Program-made: the position numbers and the translations under genes
The notes under the pieces: model-generated
The model's database searches: none
What the model was told of the DNA's origin: nothing
The model's input: only the letters and a program-made list of their open reading frames with translations
Assembly: GCA_012744475.1 (NCBI GenBank)
Contig: JAAYBV010000033.1
Span: 1-48,462, forward strand
Reading direction: 5' to 3'
Origin: Phycisphaerae bacterium
GTDB taxonomy: Bacteria > Planctomycetota > Phycisphaerae > Sedimentisphaerales > Anaerobacaceae
DNA length: 48,462 nt
Shown here: positions 1 to 9,500 of the stretch, piece after piece
How positions within the stretch are numbered: the first letter of the stretch is position 1
Layout: each line of letters opens with the position of its first letter

Positions 1-378
1 ATCACCAGCCACAGCGCCGGCGTCCTGGCCAGCGCGGAGTTCTCCGGCGTGGCGACCACCGGCAACGTCAACGGTACGTGGGTTGTCGAGACGATCGGCG
101 GCGATCACCCCGAAGGCAACGGAGCCGCCCAGCTCTACTTGACGTTGGAAGATGCGGCGGGCAAGAGTGCCACCGCGACCCATCCAGCCGGCGACGGGGC
201 CGCGTTCCTGGCGGGCTGGAACGAATGGGCGATCTCGTACAGCGATCTGGCCGGTGTGAACCTGGCCCGGATCGAGGCGATGACCATCGGTGTCGGCAAC
301 CGGACCAGCCCGTCCGCCGGCGGTTCCGGCATCGTCTACGTCGACGACATTTCGTACGGAAAGCCCGCTTCCGAATAG
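1..378 (+). CDS. C-terminal end of an exported carbohydrate-binding-like protein (5' truncated)
   Basis: The reading frame is open from the first base of the window and ends at TAG 376-378, so only the last 125 residues are present. They contain a beta-rich segment with the pattern LYLTLEDAAG, then WNEWAISYSDLAGVNL, then IGVGNRTSPSAGGSG and a closing IVYVDDISYG. From memory this closing block is typical of the C-terminal jelly-roll module of LamG-type or other secreted planctomycete proteins, where it probably binds sugar or forms a structural cap. There is no C-terminal membrane or sorting segment. The catalytic or main part lies upstream of the window, so the full function cannot be given. 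A hairpin follows 30 bp downstream. Confidence 0.7.
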   Translation: MTSHSAGVLASAEFSGVATTGNVNGTWVVETIGGDHPEGNGAAQLYLTLEDAAGKSATATHPAGDGAAFLAGWNEWAISYSDLAGVNLARIEAMTIGVGNRTSPSAGGSGIVYVDDISYGKPASE

Positions 379-408
379 AGCGGTGAACGGACAGAAGAAG
401 GTGTTTTT

Positions 409-437
409 CGGGCCTGTGCCTGCCGGGCACAGGCCCG
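409..437 (+). terminator. Strong hairpin downstream of the first gene
   Basis: Perfect 12-bp inverted repeat, CGGGCCTGTGCC at 409-420 against GGCACAGGCCCG at 426-437, with a 5-base loop. It lies 30 bp after the stop codon. It is not followed by a T-run on the plus strand; the TTTTT at 404-408 is on the wrong side. It may be a Rho-assisted or processing hairpin rather than a classical intrinsic terminator. Confidence 0.5.
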
Positions 438-589
438 ATCCCTGTGGGCCCGGCGTGCTCGCCCGGCAGAATGCGCCATGTTCCCGCTTGAGTTGCGGCG
501 GTGATCGGGTACAATGAATCCATACTCCTGGATCGCAGGAGGGACCCGGGTTTACGGGTTCGAGAGAAGGGTGTTGAGCGGAATCATGG

Positions 590-688
590 GTTTGTAGTGT
601 GCCCGCAAGAGCCTGCCCCTTCAACTGCGTTCAGGGCAGGCTCTGAGCCTGCCGAAGGGGCACAACGCCTGGCGGCGTCACTACAAAC
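590..688. repeat. Short MITE-like palindromic element with terminal inverted repeats
   Basis: The element is bounded by GTTTGTAGTG (590-599) and its exact reverse complement CACTACAAAC (679-688). Inside is an 11-bp perfect hairpin, AGAGCCTGCCC (608-618) with GGGCAGGCTCT (634-644), followed by a second overlapping AGGCTC/GAGCCT palindrome. The right end, read in reverse complement, matches 32100-32124 with about one mismatch in 25, so it is a dispersed family. It contains no coding frame. It accounts for most of the 440-bp non-coding stretch between 379 and 817. Confidence 0.65.
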
Positions 689-817
689 AGGATGGTCAGG
701 CACGCCCTCCGTATTGATCCAGCAGGTGTGGAGCGCTTCCGGGTGTCCTTTTCTTGCCCCGGCCGAATGTGACCCATGCCGGGATCGAAGGTTTCGCCGG
801 AGGCGGAAGGAGGCGCG

Positions 818-2740
818 ATGAGGTCCGATGGTCAGGCGGTTGACACGGTGAATGAATTGCAGTCCAACGCGTCCTTGTGGCGTCGCGGGGTAAAGACGAC
901 GATGGCTCATGTCATGCAGCTTTTGTGCCTGGCGGCGATTGGCGTCCTGGTTCGGAGCGCGCCGTTACGGGCATACGGGCCTGAAGGGATAGCGTCTGAC
1001 GGCGCCGGTACAAACGGCGGCTCTCTCGTGTGCTGGGGGCAGGACGTCGGTCCGGCCGATGGGACCGGCTCGGAGACCGAGTACGCGGCCATTGCTCTGG
1101 GTGCATATCACGGTCTGGCGCTGGACGCCCACGGCGTCGTCACGGCATGGGGCGAGAATGGCAGCGGCCAGGCCATCGTGCCGAGCGGACAGGATTTCAC
1201 CACCATTGCCGCCGGCTTCTATCACAGTCTGGCTCTGCGCCCGGATGGCTCGATCGTTGCATGGGGAGACAACACCAGGGGCCAGCGTGACGCCCCTTCC
1301 GGGGCCGGGTTCGTCGCCATCGCCGCCGGTCATTGGCACAGTCTGGCCATCCGATCCGACGGCTCTGTGGCCGCATGGGGGTGGAACGAACACGGCCAGT
1401 GCGACGTCCCCGCTGGATACGATTTCACTGCTGTCTGTGCGGGGCTGTGCCATAGTCTGGCCTTGCGGTCCGACGGCTCGCTGGTTGCCTGGGGAGGCAA
1501 TGGCGACGGTCAGTGCGACGTCCCATCCGGAAATGACTTCACCGCCATCGCGGCCGGTTCGCTGCACAGCCTGGCCCTGCGACGCGACGGTTCGCTGGCG
1601 GCGTGGGGCCGCAACGACTACGGCCAGTGCAACGTCCCCCAGGGCGGCGGCTTCGTAGCGGTAGCGGCCGGGGCGTTTCACAGTCTGGCTCGGACGTCGG
1701 GCGGTTCGGTCGTTGCCTGGGGATACGACAGCCACGGACAATGCGACGTCCCGACGGCCAACTACGTCGCGGCGATTGCCGCCGGAGGTTTTCGCTCTAT
1801 GGCCGTAGAGACGGATCGGCCGAGGATAGAGGCCGTCCGGCCCGTCATCGTGGACGTGCCCGACGTGATCGCCGTCGAAGAAACCGAACCTGCTGACGCC
1901 AATGCGACGGTGGCCGAGGTGGCGATTGATCAGCCCGATGTCGCACCGGCCACCGCCGAGGCGGCAGAGCCCGCAGATTCCAACTCCGTGTCGGTGGCTT
2001 TGGAGACGCTTGACGCGGTGGATCCCAACGCCATTGCCATGGCCGATCCCAATCTCATTACGCCCGTGGACGCCAATGCAGTGGCACCCGTTCCGGCTGT
2101 TCTGCCGGTTATTGCCGGTGAACCTGGATCCGTTCCGGCCGATGCCGACACGACGGGACCTGTAGATGCCAATGCGCCGTTGCTTGCAGCCCTGCCAACA
2201 ACGGCGGGTCGGACCGACGCCAATGCCGTTGAACCCAAGCCGCCCGTCCGGAGAGACCCGAACGAGGCTGTCACCAAGCCGGTTGCCGCCGATGCCGTCC
2301 CGGCCTCGGCGCCGAAAGCCGGCGGCGGTCGCGCCCCGGGGCTCTTCGAGGGGGTCGAGTTCTACGCTTGTGGGGATGCCGGCAGCAAGCTGGCCCGTCC
2401 GGTCTATCACTTCACGTCGGAAACCCTGACGCCGCATTTCTACACCATCAGCAAGGAGGAAAGGGATCGCCTGATCGACGAGCATCCCGACGTCTGGACC
2501 TACGAAGGAGTCGCCTTCCATGCGTACCCGGAGGAGGGGCATCCGGAAGGGGCGATTCCCGTGTACCGTTTCTGGTCCAGTCTGCTGAGCACGCACTTCT
2601 ACACGATCGACGAGAACGAAAAGAACACCTATATCAAGGACTACCCGGATTTGTGTACCTACCAGGGCATCGCCTGGTACGCGGACAAACCCGGTGGCAC
2701 ATCGGCCTCGCGAGACGCCGAGAAGGACGCCAAGAAGTAG
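818..2740 (+). CDS. Secreted RCC1-repeat protein with C-terminal DUF5648-like repeats
   Basis: 640 residues from ATG 818, chosen because GGAAGGAGG (805-813) sits at ideal spacing; an in-frame ATG at 902 would give a shorter signal peptide. The N-terminus has an RR-containing n-region and a hydrophobic core (MQLLCLAAIGVLV). About seven RCC1-type repeats of roughly 37 residues follow, each with the pattern AAGxxHSLAxRxDGSxxAWGxNxxGQCDVP, predicted to form a beta-propeller. Next is a linker of about 170 residues rich in Ala, Pro, Asp and Asn with recurring DANA and DPN units. The last 120 residues hold two copies of a module reading PVYxFxSxxLxxHFYTI, matching the DUF5648 repeat. The likely role is extracellular binding; no catalytic site is visible. 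The linker composition and domain combination are lineage-flavoured, and the ligand is unknown. Confidence 0.85.
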   Translation: MRSDGQAVDTVNELQSNASLWRRGVKTTMAHVMQLLCLAAIGVLVRSAPLRAYGPEGIASDGAGTNGGSLVCWGQDVGPADGTGSETEYAAIALGAYHGLALDAHGVVTAWGENGSGQAIVPSGQDFTTIAAGFYHSLALRPDGSIVAWGDNTRGQRDAPSGAGFVAIAAGHWHSLAIRSDGSVAAWGWNEHGQCDVPAGYDFTAVCAGLCHSLALRSDGSLVAWGGNGDGQCDVPSGNDFTAIAAGSLHSLALRRDGSLAAWGRNDYGQCNVPQGGGFVAVAAGAFHSLARTSGGSVVAWGYDSHGQCDVPTANYVAAIAAGGFRSMAVETDRPRIEAVRPVIVDVPDVIAVEETEPADANATVAEVAIDQPDVAPATAEAAEPADSNSVSVALETLDAVDPNAIAMADPNLITPVDANAVAPVPAVLPVIAGEPGSVPADADTTGPVDANAPLLAALPTTAGRTDANAVEPKPPVRRDPNEAVTKPVAADAVPASAPKAGGGRAPGLFEGVEFYACGDAGSKLARPVYHFTSETLTPHFYTISKEERDRLIDEHPDVWTYEGVAFHAYPEEGHPEGAIPVYRFWSSLLSTHFYTIDENEKNTYIKDYPDLCTYQGIAWYADKPGGTSASRDAEKDAKK

Positions 2741-2798
2741 GTGCCGCCCGTCATCGCTCGTGCTGGCGGCGAAGGTAGAAAATAAGTATTTGCCACAA

Positions 2799-2827
2799 TT
2801 GACAAATTGGGGGCGATAGGGTATATG
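2799..2827 (+). promoter_or_regulatory. Consensus sigma-70-type promoter
   Basis: TTGACA at 2799-2804, a 17-bp spacer and TATATG at 2822-2827. The -35 box is perfect and the -10 box matches 4 of 6. It points rightward into 180 bases of untranslated sequence before the small membrane ORF at 3010. This suggests a long leader or a small RNA starting near 2834. Confidence 0.55.
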
Positions 2828-3009
2828 TGGGGCCGCTAAGGAGGGCAAACCCAGAAAGGTCCGTGCACGGTTCGTACTTCTTTCGAGACAGAGGTCTGAA
2901 CGCATCGGATGGTTGCCGGAGTGGGGGTACTTTTTGCTTGTTCCCGGTGGCGGTGCGGAATTTGCGCGTGCGGGGCTGCGCGCCTGGGGCCAATGCGTGG
3001 GGGTCAGAG

Positions 3010-3171
3010 ATGTTCTTTGTTCGCAAAAGGCTGTACGGAGCGGTTGCCGCCGTCGTGACGTTCGCCATTCCGCTGGGCGTCTTCCTGCTGCTGAATCGAC
3101 ACGTGCCGATGTGGACCGCCGCCGTGACCGCGTTGCTCGTGCTCGGCGCCTCGGTCTGGTCGGGGCTCTGA
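3010..3171 (+). CDS. Small two-helix membrane protein, hypothetical
   Basis: 53 residues from ATG 3010. The sequence is basic at the start (MFFVRKRLYG) and then forms two hydrophobic segments, about residues 9-27 (AVAAVVTFAIPLGVFLLL) and 33-51 (MWTAAVTALLVLGASVWSG), joined by a short polar turn (NRHVP). It could be a small integral membrane peptide. No strong Shine-Dalgarno sequence precedes the ATG. The frame is open back to 2827, but that region looks non-coding. A consensus promoter at 2799 supports transcription. I do not recognise a family, and the frame could be spurious. Confidence 0.4.
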   Translation: MFFVRKRLYGAVAAVVTFAIPLGVFLLLNRHVPMWTAAVTALLVLGASVWSGL

Positions 3172-3365
3172 AGCGATGACGCGTGCCGCGTTGTGGTGCC
3201 GGCTCGGAGAAACCGGCGACGGGGTAGGTTCCGGATTGCGTGACGTCATTGGCGCACAATTCGTGAACTCCTTATTCGGACCTTCCGTAGGCATCTGGAG
3301 CGTGAGGCCGATAATTCCAGCCTCTCCGGTGTCACCGAATCGCCAGATTGTGATGGAGCATAGCC

Positions 3366-4004
3366 ATGAAGCAGCATGTCGCCCGCGTCATGATGCTGCT
3401 CGCGGCGGTCTGCGGCGCAGCAGTCCAGAGAGTTGAAGCATCGTATTCAGACTGCCTTTCGGCAGACCACGGCGCATTGGATGCGCCGGCGACGCGCCGT
3501 ATCCCGACATGGCCGGCGCAGAGGATCGGCTCGGAACGCGGGCGGGGCGGGACTGAGCCTGCGGGCGCGCATGCCGTAGTGGTCCCTGATCTCGGCGATC
3601 GATACGTAACGCTCGACACCTTGCGCATAGCCTCTTGGGGTGGATCGCGACCGGTTTACTGGGACCTTCGGTATGACGGCTGCGCGACGCAGAGAGCGGG
3701 TGCAGTCCGCCATACTCCGTTCGAGCTGTTCGGTATGACGCCATTTGCTGATGGCTACGGCGCCTTGTCTCCATGCGACTCGAATTCCTGGCGGGACCGT
3801 CTGGATGGTGTCTGCTTCGAGACGGAGTCGGCCCCGGTCGCCGCGGCCACAGAAGGACCGGCTTTGCTCTCCGATCAATCCGGTTCGGGCCGACAGACGA
3901 TGTCCGGCGCCAGCGCCATGATCTTCTCTTCTCCCGGCGCGGTGTTGCTCAGCGCGATCGGGGTGGCATTGATCGGGCAGCAGCGACGGAAGACATTGTT
4001 CTGA
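3366..4004 (+). CDS. Exported protein with PEP-CTERM-like (exosortase-type) sorting tail
   Basis: 212 residues with an N-terminal signal peptide (HVARVMMLLAAVCGAAVQRVEA, cleavage near residue 25) and a low-complexity body of no recognised family. The C-terminus is a tripartite sorting signal: a short SSPGA motif, the hydrophobic stretch VLLSAIGVALIG and a basic end QQRRKTLF. This is the SPGA/PAPGA variant of PEP-CTERM that is common in planctomycetes; such proteins are cleaved by an exosortase-type membrane transpeptidase and released or anchored at the surface. No exosortase gene lies in the window. Several short cysteine-containing patches (SDCLS, DGCAT, DGVCF) suggest disulfides. The role of the body is unknown. 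Confidence 0.75.
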   Translation: MKQHVARVMMLLAAVCGAAVQRVEASYSDCLSADHGALDAPATRRIPTWPAQRIGSERGRGGTEPAGAHAVVVPDLGDRYVTLDTLRIASWGGSRPVYWDLRYDGCATQRAGAVRHTPFELFGMTPFADGYGALSPCDSNSWRDRLDGVCFETESAPVAAATEGPALLSDQSGSGRQTMSGASAMIFSSPGAVLLSAIGVALIGQQRRKTLF

Positions 4005-4167
4005 TCGCCGCCGCCGGCCGTCCGGCCCAGCGAAGTTCCCATTTCTCTTGTTTGTTGCTCTGCGTCTCTCAGAGTCTGCCTCCAGCAGGTGCGGGGACCG
4101 GTTTGTCCTCGACGGCGCCATGGGCGGGCGATTATAGTGGCGGCCGTGGTCGCGGTGGAGACTATGC

Positions 4168-4746
4168 ATGGCCGACAGACTTCGCTCGCTCGAACATAAG
4201 ATCGTCTATCCAATCGCTCAGAGAGTGGCGCCGTATGTATCGGCAAACGTCCTGTCTGCGATGTCCCTGGCAGCGGCTGTTGCCGCCGGCGTGGCCTTCT
4301 GGGCCGGTCAACCGGTCCTCGGCGCGGCCCTGATCCTCGCAAACGGCTTCCTGGATATGCTCGACGGCTGCGTCGCGCGCGTCCGCGGCACCGCCGGGGC
4401 GTTCGGGTCGTTCGTCGACAAGATCATCGACAAGTATTCCGACCTGATCTTCCTGCTCGGAATGTTCCTGGGCGACCTGGCCGACCTGGCTCCCGTGATC
4501 GTCGCCATGGTGGGTATTCCACTGGCGACCTACATCAATTCGGCGGTCGAGGGCCTGACCCGGGGCGAGGTCAAGTTCCAGGAGAAGTTCTCGCTGCGGT
4601 TTCTGCGGATCATCCTCCTGGTGGCCGGCGGCTTCCTGCATCAAACCCATCTGGCCGCTTGGCTGGTTGCGGCGGTAGTCGCCTACGCCGTCGTATCCCG
4701 GACCGCCTACAACCTGCTCTTCCTGCGCCGTCGATCCAGACCATAG
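4168..4746 (+). CDS. CDP-alcohol phosphatidyltransferase family protein
   Basis: 192-residue integral membrane protein with about five to six hydrophobic helices. The family signature D-x2-DG-x2-AR-x8-G-x3-D-x3-D is complete: D63, D66, G67, A70, R71, G80, D84 and D88. Those aspartates bind the two metal ions that activate the CDP-linked donor. The enzyme transfers a phosphatidyl or other diester-linked group from a CDP-alcohol to an acceptor such as glycerol-3-phosphate, inositol phosphate or serine. Sequence alone does not tell which, so no gene symbol is given. GGTGGAG (4154-4160) is the ribosome-binding site and selects ATG 4168 over the out-of-frame ATG at 4164. A weak hairpin without a T-run follows the stop. 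Confidence 0.88.
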   Translation: MADRLRSLEHKIVYPIAQRVAPYVSANVLSAMSLAAAVAAGVAFWAGQPVLGAALILANGFLDMLDGCVARVRGTAGAFGSFVDKIIDKYSDLIFLLGMFLGDLADLAPVIVAMVGIPLATYINSAVEGLTRGEVKFQEKFSLRFLRIILLVAGGFLHQTHLAAWLVAAVVAYAVVSRTAYNLLFLRRRSRP

Positions 4747-4887
4747 TCCCGAATGACCGACTGGTCGGGGACTTGACGCGGTCTGGATCAGACTCTTCTT
4801 TACATTTCCCCTTGCGGACGGCCTAATATAGCCGCCGGGCTGGCCGTGACAGCCTGGGCACGCGCTGGATGGATCGAAGGGGTGACC

Positions 4888-6081
4888 ATGAGGCAGGGAG
4901 TTTCTGTCGGGCTGTTGCTGCTGGCGATTGTTGGGGTCGGCTGTCGCACGAAGGTGGAGACACACATTCAGTACGACCGGCCGCTGCCGCCGGGACAGCT
5001 CGCGCTGCGCAAGATTGCCGATCCGAATGAATTCCCCGATTTCAGCGAGGCCTGGAAAGATTTGGCCACGTTGAAGACGGCGACCCACAACAGCCTGAAC
5101 TACCTCAGCAAGGCCTCAAGCCAGCAGTACTACCCCTACGGCGATATCAACCACGACCGGGTGGTCAAGACGCTGGAGACGTTTCTGACTTTTGTGGATT
5201 CGGGCATCCGGCCTTCCGAGCTCAACGGCGTGATTCGTGCTCATTTCGACGTCTACATGTCCGTCGGTTGCGACGACCAGGGGACCGTGCTGTTCACCGG
5301 GTACTATACGCCGATCTTCGACGCCTCTTTCGAGCGGACCGGACGCTTTCAGTACCCCCTCTACAAGATGCCCGAGGACCTGGTGAAGGGCCCCGACGGC
5401 CAGACGCTGGGCCGCCGCGATGCGAGCGGGCAGATCACGTCGTATCCCGATCGGACGACGCTCGAACGCTCGGACATGCTCAAGGGACAGGAACTGGTCT
5501 GGCTGGGCGACGCGTTTGAAGTGTACATCGCGCATGTGCAGGGGTCGGCCAAGTTGCGCCTGCCGGACGGCCGGATCATTACGGTTGGCTACGCCGCCAG
5601 CAACGGACATGATTACGTCAGCGTCGCCCAGGCCCTGGTGGCTGACAGGAAGATCCCCAGCGACCGGATGAGCCTGGCGACCATGATCGACTACTTCAAG
5701 CGCCATACCGATCAGGTGGATCGATACACGCAGCGCAATCCCCGCTACGTCTTCTTCCGCATAGCCGAGGAGATGCCACACGGCAGTCTCAACGAGCCGG
5801 TCACGGCCATGCGCACCATCGCCACGGACAAGTCGATCTTCCCGCGTGCGTCGCTGGCATTCATCTCGACAACCGTGCCTCACAAGGGTCGGTCCGGCGT
5901 CGTGCGGGAGCCGTACGAGGGTTTCGTGCTGGACCAGGACACCGGCGGGGCCATCCGCGCTCCCGGCCGGTGCGACATCTACATGGGCCAAGGCGACGAG
6001 GCCGGACACCTTGCCGGCCAGACCTACCAGGAGGGCCGCCTCTACTACCTCTTCCTCAAAGGCCCCTCGCCGACCCTGTGA
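4888..6081 (+). CDS. mltA: MltA-type lytic murein transglycosylase, lipoprotein
   Basis: 397 residues from ATG 4888, preceded by GAAGGGG. The N-terminus MRQGVSVGLLLLAIVGVGC is a lipoprotein signal peptide with lipobox VGVGC, so the mature protein should be lipid-anchored at the outer membrane, facing the periplasm. The middle carries the MltA domain (around VLFTGYYTPIFDAS and GSAKLRLPDGRIITVGYAASNG), and the C-terminal 3D domain contains DTGGAIRAPGRCDIYMGQGD, with the aspartate set expected at the active site. The enzyme cleaves the MurNAc-GlcNAc bond of peptidoglycan with formation of 1,6-anhydroMurNAc. This agrees with the view that planctomycetes have peptidoglycan. A possible promoter (TTTACA-17-CCTAAT) ends about 50 bp upstream. 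Confidence 0.9.
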   Translation: MRQGVSVGLLLLAIVGVGCRTKVETHIQYDRPLPPGQLALRKIADPNEFPDFSEAWKDLATLKTATHNSLNYLSKASSQQYYPYGDINHDRVVKTLETFLTFVDSGIRPSELNGVIRAHFDVYMSVGCDDQGTVLFTGYYTPIFDASFERTGRFQYPLYKMPEDLVKGPDGQTLGRRDASGQITSYPDRTTLERSDMLKGQELVWLGDAFEVYIAHVQGSAKLRLPDGRIITVGYAASNGHDYVSVAQALVADRKIPSDRMSLATMIDYFKRHTDQVDRYTQRNPRYVFFRIAEEMPHGSLNEPVTAMRTIATDKSIFPRASLAFISTTVPHKGRSGVVREPYEGFVLDQDTGGAIRAPGRCDIYMGQGDEAGHLAGQTYQEGRLYYLFLKGPSPTL

Positions 6082-6199
6082 CGTGATCCGACAATGTCGC
6101 GCATTGCCGTGCGCAGATTCGGGGGGCCATGACCGTTCTTACGATCAGGCTTGCTCAGACCCTCTCTTCAAGGCATCTATTCATGGCCGGCGAAGGCAA

Positions 6200-6381
6200 A
6201 CTCGAAATCCGAAGCACGAAACTCGAAACAAGTTCAAAGCACGAAGTCCAAATGCGCTAAGTTCGCCTCGGTCTACATGGGCGGGGCCGAGCCGCACACA
6301 ATGGCCTCCGTGTTTCGAGCCTGCATCCTGGGTCATCGGGGCTTGTTTCGAAATTCGGACTTCGTTATTCGTGCTTCTGCG
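6200..6381. repeat. Imperfect inverted-repeat intergenic element
   Basis: The left part (6200-6250) is made of repeated units such as CGAAATCCGAAGCACGAA, CTCGAAACAAG and AAAGCACGAAGTCC. The right part (6341-6381) contains CTTGTTTCGAAATTCGG and TTCGTTATTCGTGCTTC, the inverted counterparts. The element is AT-richer than its surroundings, has no coding frame, and occupies the middle of the 420-bp gap between mltA and dnaE. I recall similar GAAGCACGAA/TTCGTGCTTC repeats from other planctomycete genomes, but I cannot verify this here. Confidence 0.5.
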
Positions 6382-6502
6382 GTGTGTCCAAGCGAGCAGC
6401 GCAGAAACGGTCATGCACCCAGATTCGGGCGTGCGCTTGACAGGCCAGCGGCGAGAGCCTATCATGCTCCAAAGGATTCTGTGGCGATAGGACTTGTAAA
6501 GC

Positions 6503-9500
6503 ATGTCTGAAAAAGGATTTACGCACCTACACCTGCACAGTCAGTATTCGCTGCTCGATGGCGCCATACCCTTCGGGCGGCTCTTCGACCGCTGCAAGAA
6601 GCTGGGCATGGATTCCGTGGCGTTGACTGACCACGGCAACATGTTCGGCGTGATCGAGTTCTACACGAAGGCCCGTGCGGCCGAGATCAAACCGATCATC
6701 GGGATCGAGGCGTACATCGCTCCGGGCAGCCGCTTCGACAAGACCGGCGGTGGCGGCGTGAAGGAAAACGCCTACCACCTGATTCTGCTGGCCGAGAATC
6801 TCACCGGATACCGCAATCTGCTGAAGCTCAGCAGTATCGGCTTTCTCGAAGGGTTTTACTACCGGCCGCGAATCGACAAGGAGGTGCTGGCCGAGCACAG
6901 CGAAGGGCTTATCTGCACGACCGCCTGCATCGCCGGCGAGGTGCCCACGGCGCTGGTTCATGGCGACCGCAAGGCGGCGCGCGAGGCGGCGGAGAGCTTC
7001 GTGAAGATTTTTGGCCCGGACCACTTCTTCCTGGAGATTCAGCACCACGAGAGCCTGGATGACACGACCCCTGACGTGCGCCAGCCCATGATCGACTTGG
7101 CCAACGAGATGGGCATCGGTCTGGTCGTGACGAACGACGTGCATTTTCTCGACGCCGAGGATTACGAGGCCCACAATGCGCTATGTTGCATCAGCACAGG
7201 CAAGCTGATCACCGATCCGAGCCGCCTGGTGTACCCGCCGGACGTGTATCTCAAGAGTCCCGACGAGATGCGACGCATGTTCCGCGACGTGCCCGAGGCG
7301 TGCGACAATACGCTGGCCATCGCCGCGCGGTGCAACGTGGAAATCGACCTGAGCGCCCGGCACGCGCCGGTCTACACGCCCGCGGACAAGAGCACGCCCG
7401 AGGAATGCCTGACGCGTCTGGTCATGCAGGGGGCCAAGCGCCTCTACGGCACGATCACGCCGGAGATCCAAGAGCGGATCGATCGCGAACTGACCGTCAT
7501 CAAGGGCAAAGGCTTCGCCAGCTACTTTCTGATTGTCTGGGACTTCTGCAATTTCGCGCGCGAGAACAATATCCCGGTCGGTGCTCGTGGCAGCGCCGTC
7601 GGCACGATCGTCGGTTACTGCCTGGGCATCTGCGACGTGGACCCGATCCAGTATGACCTGCTGTTCGAACGGTTCATGGACCCGGCGCGAAACGAGATGC
7701 CCGATATCGATATCGACATCTGCCAGGACGGGCGCGCCCGCGTGCTCGAATACGTCCGGCAGAAATACGGTCAGATCGCGCAGATCATCACGTTCGGGAC
7801 GATGAAGGCCAAGGCGGTGATCCGCGACGTCTGCCGGGTGCTCGACGTGCCGCTGGCCGAGGCCGATCGTCTGGCCAAGCTCGTGCCCAACGACCTGAAG
7901 ATCACGCTTGACAAGGCGCTCGAGATCGAGCCCGAGCTGAAGCAGGCCTACGAGCAGGACGAGCGGACGCACAAGGTGATCGACATCGGTCGAAAGCTGG
8001 AAGGCCTGACGCGTCACGCCTCGGTGCACGCCTGCGGCGTGGTGATCGCCGACGAGCCGCTGACGAGCTTCCTGCCTCTTTATAAGGCTTCCGGCTCGGA
8101 CGACATCATCACGCAGTTCGAAGGACCCACCGTCGAGAAGGTCGGCCTGCTGAAGATGGACTTCCTGGGCCTCAAGACGCTGAGCGTCCTGGCCCGCGCC
8201 CGCGATCTGATCAAAGACCTCCACGGCGTGGAGATCGACCTGGAGAAGATCGACATCAAGGACCCGAAGACCTTTGCAGTCTTCGCGGCCGGCAAGACCA
8301 AGGGCGTCTTCCAGTTCGAATCGGGCGGCATGCAGGACCTGTTGATGAAGATGAAGCCCGATCGGATCGAGGACCTCATCGCGGCCAACGCGCTGTATCG
8401 GCCCGGGCCGATGATCCTGATCCCGGATTACATCGATCGCAAGCACGGCGCCAAGTGGACCCTGCCGCATCCGATCATGACCGAGGTCTTGCAGGAGACC
8501 TACGGCATCATGACCTACCAGGAACAGGTCATGCGCATCTGCAACCGCCTCGGCGACATCCCGCTCCGCGAGGCGTACACGCTGATCAAGGCGATCAGCA
8601 AGAAGAAGCTCGCCGTCATCGCCAAGGAGAAGGAGCGATTCATCGCCGGCTGCGTGGGCAAAGGCCTGAGCAAGGACCAGGCGGTGCAGATCTTCGAGCT
8701 GATCGAGCGCTTCGCCGGATACGGTTTCAACAAGAGTCACTCGACGCGATACGCCTTCGTGGCTTACCAGACCGCCTACCTGAAGGCGCACTGGCCGGTC
8801 GAATTCATGGCGGCGCTGCTGACCTACGAAATGGACAGCACCGACAAGATTGTCGAGTACATCGCCGAGTGCCAGACGATGGGCATCGAGGTGCTGGCGC
8901 CCGACATCAACGAGAGCGGCGTCGATTTCACGCCGCTCTACAAGGACGGCGACAAGCAGCGCAAAGGCGTGATCCGATTCGGCCTGGCGGCCGTCAAGGG
9001 CGTCGGCGGCAGGGCGGTCGAGCAGATCATCGAGGCGCGCAAGAAGATCGGTCGGTTCAAGAGCCTGTTTCATTTCTGCGAGAACGTCGATCTGCGAGCG
9101 GTCAACAAGCAGGTGCTCGAAGCGCTGATCAAGGCCGGTGCGTTCGACCGGCTGGGCGGCAACCGACACCAGATGATGGTCGGGCTCGAAAAGGCCATGG
9201 AAACCGGCGCCAGCCTCCAGAGCGACAAGGTCAAGGGCCAGATGAACTTCTTCGGCCAGATGAGCGGCCAGATCGATTACGCGGAGGACCACAAGTGCCT
9301 GCCCGATGTGGCGCCGTGGCCGGAGCCGCAGATGCTCGCGTTCGAGAAGCAGGTGCTTGGCTTCTATGTCACGAGCAATCCGCTGAGCCATCATGCCGAG
9401 GAGATCGCCGACTATTCGAGCATGAACACCGCGCAGCTTGCCCAAAGCTCCGGCGAGAAGCAGGTCGTCATCGGGGGCATGGTCACGAGGATTCGACACA

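Noticed and set aside
2837-2870. GGGCAAACCCAGAAAGG, resembling the start of a c-di-GMP-I (GEMM) riboswitch
   Set aside because: The needed second segment GACGCAAAGCC and the tetraloop/receptor part are missing; only the first few bases match.
965-3259. Minus-strand open frame of more than 700 codons across the RCC1 gene
   Set aside because: Opposite frame of a repeat-rich, GC-rich gene; the composition is Arg/Gly-rich and has no family motif.
4781-4793. GTCTG-GAT-CAGAC palindrome before mltA as an operator
   Set aside because: Short, single copy, and not placed clearly relative to the promoter boxes.
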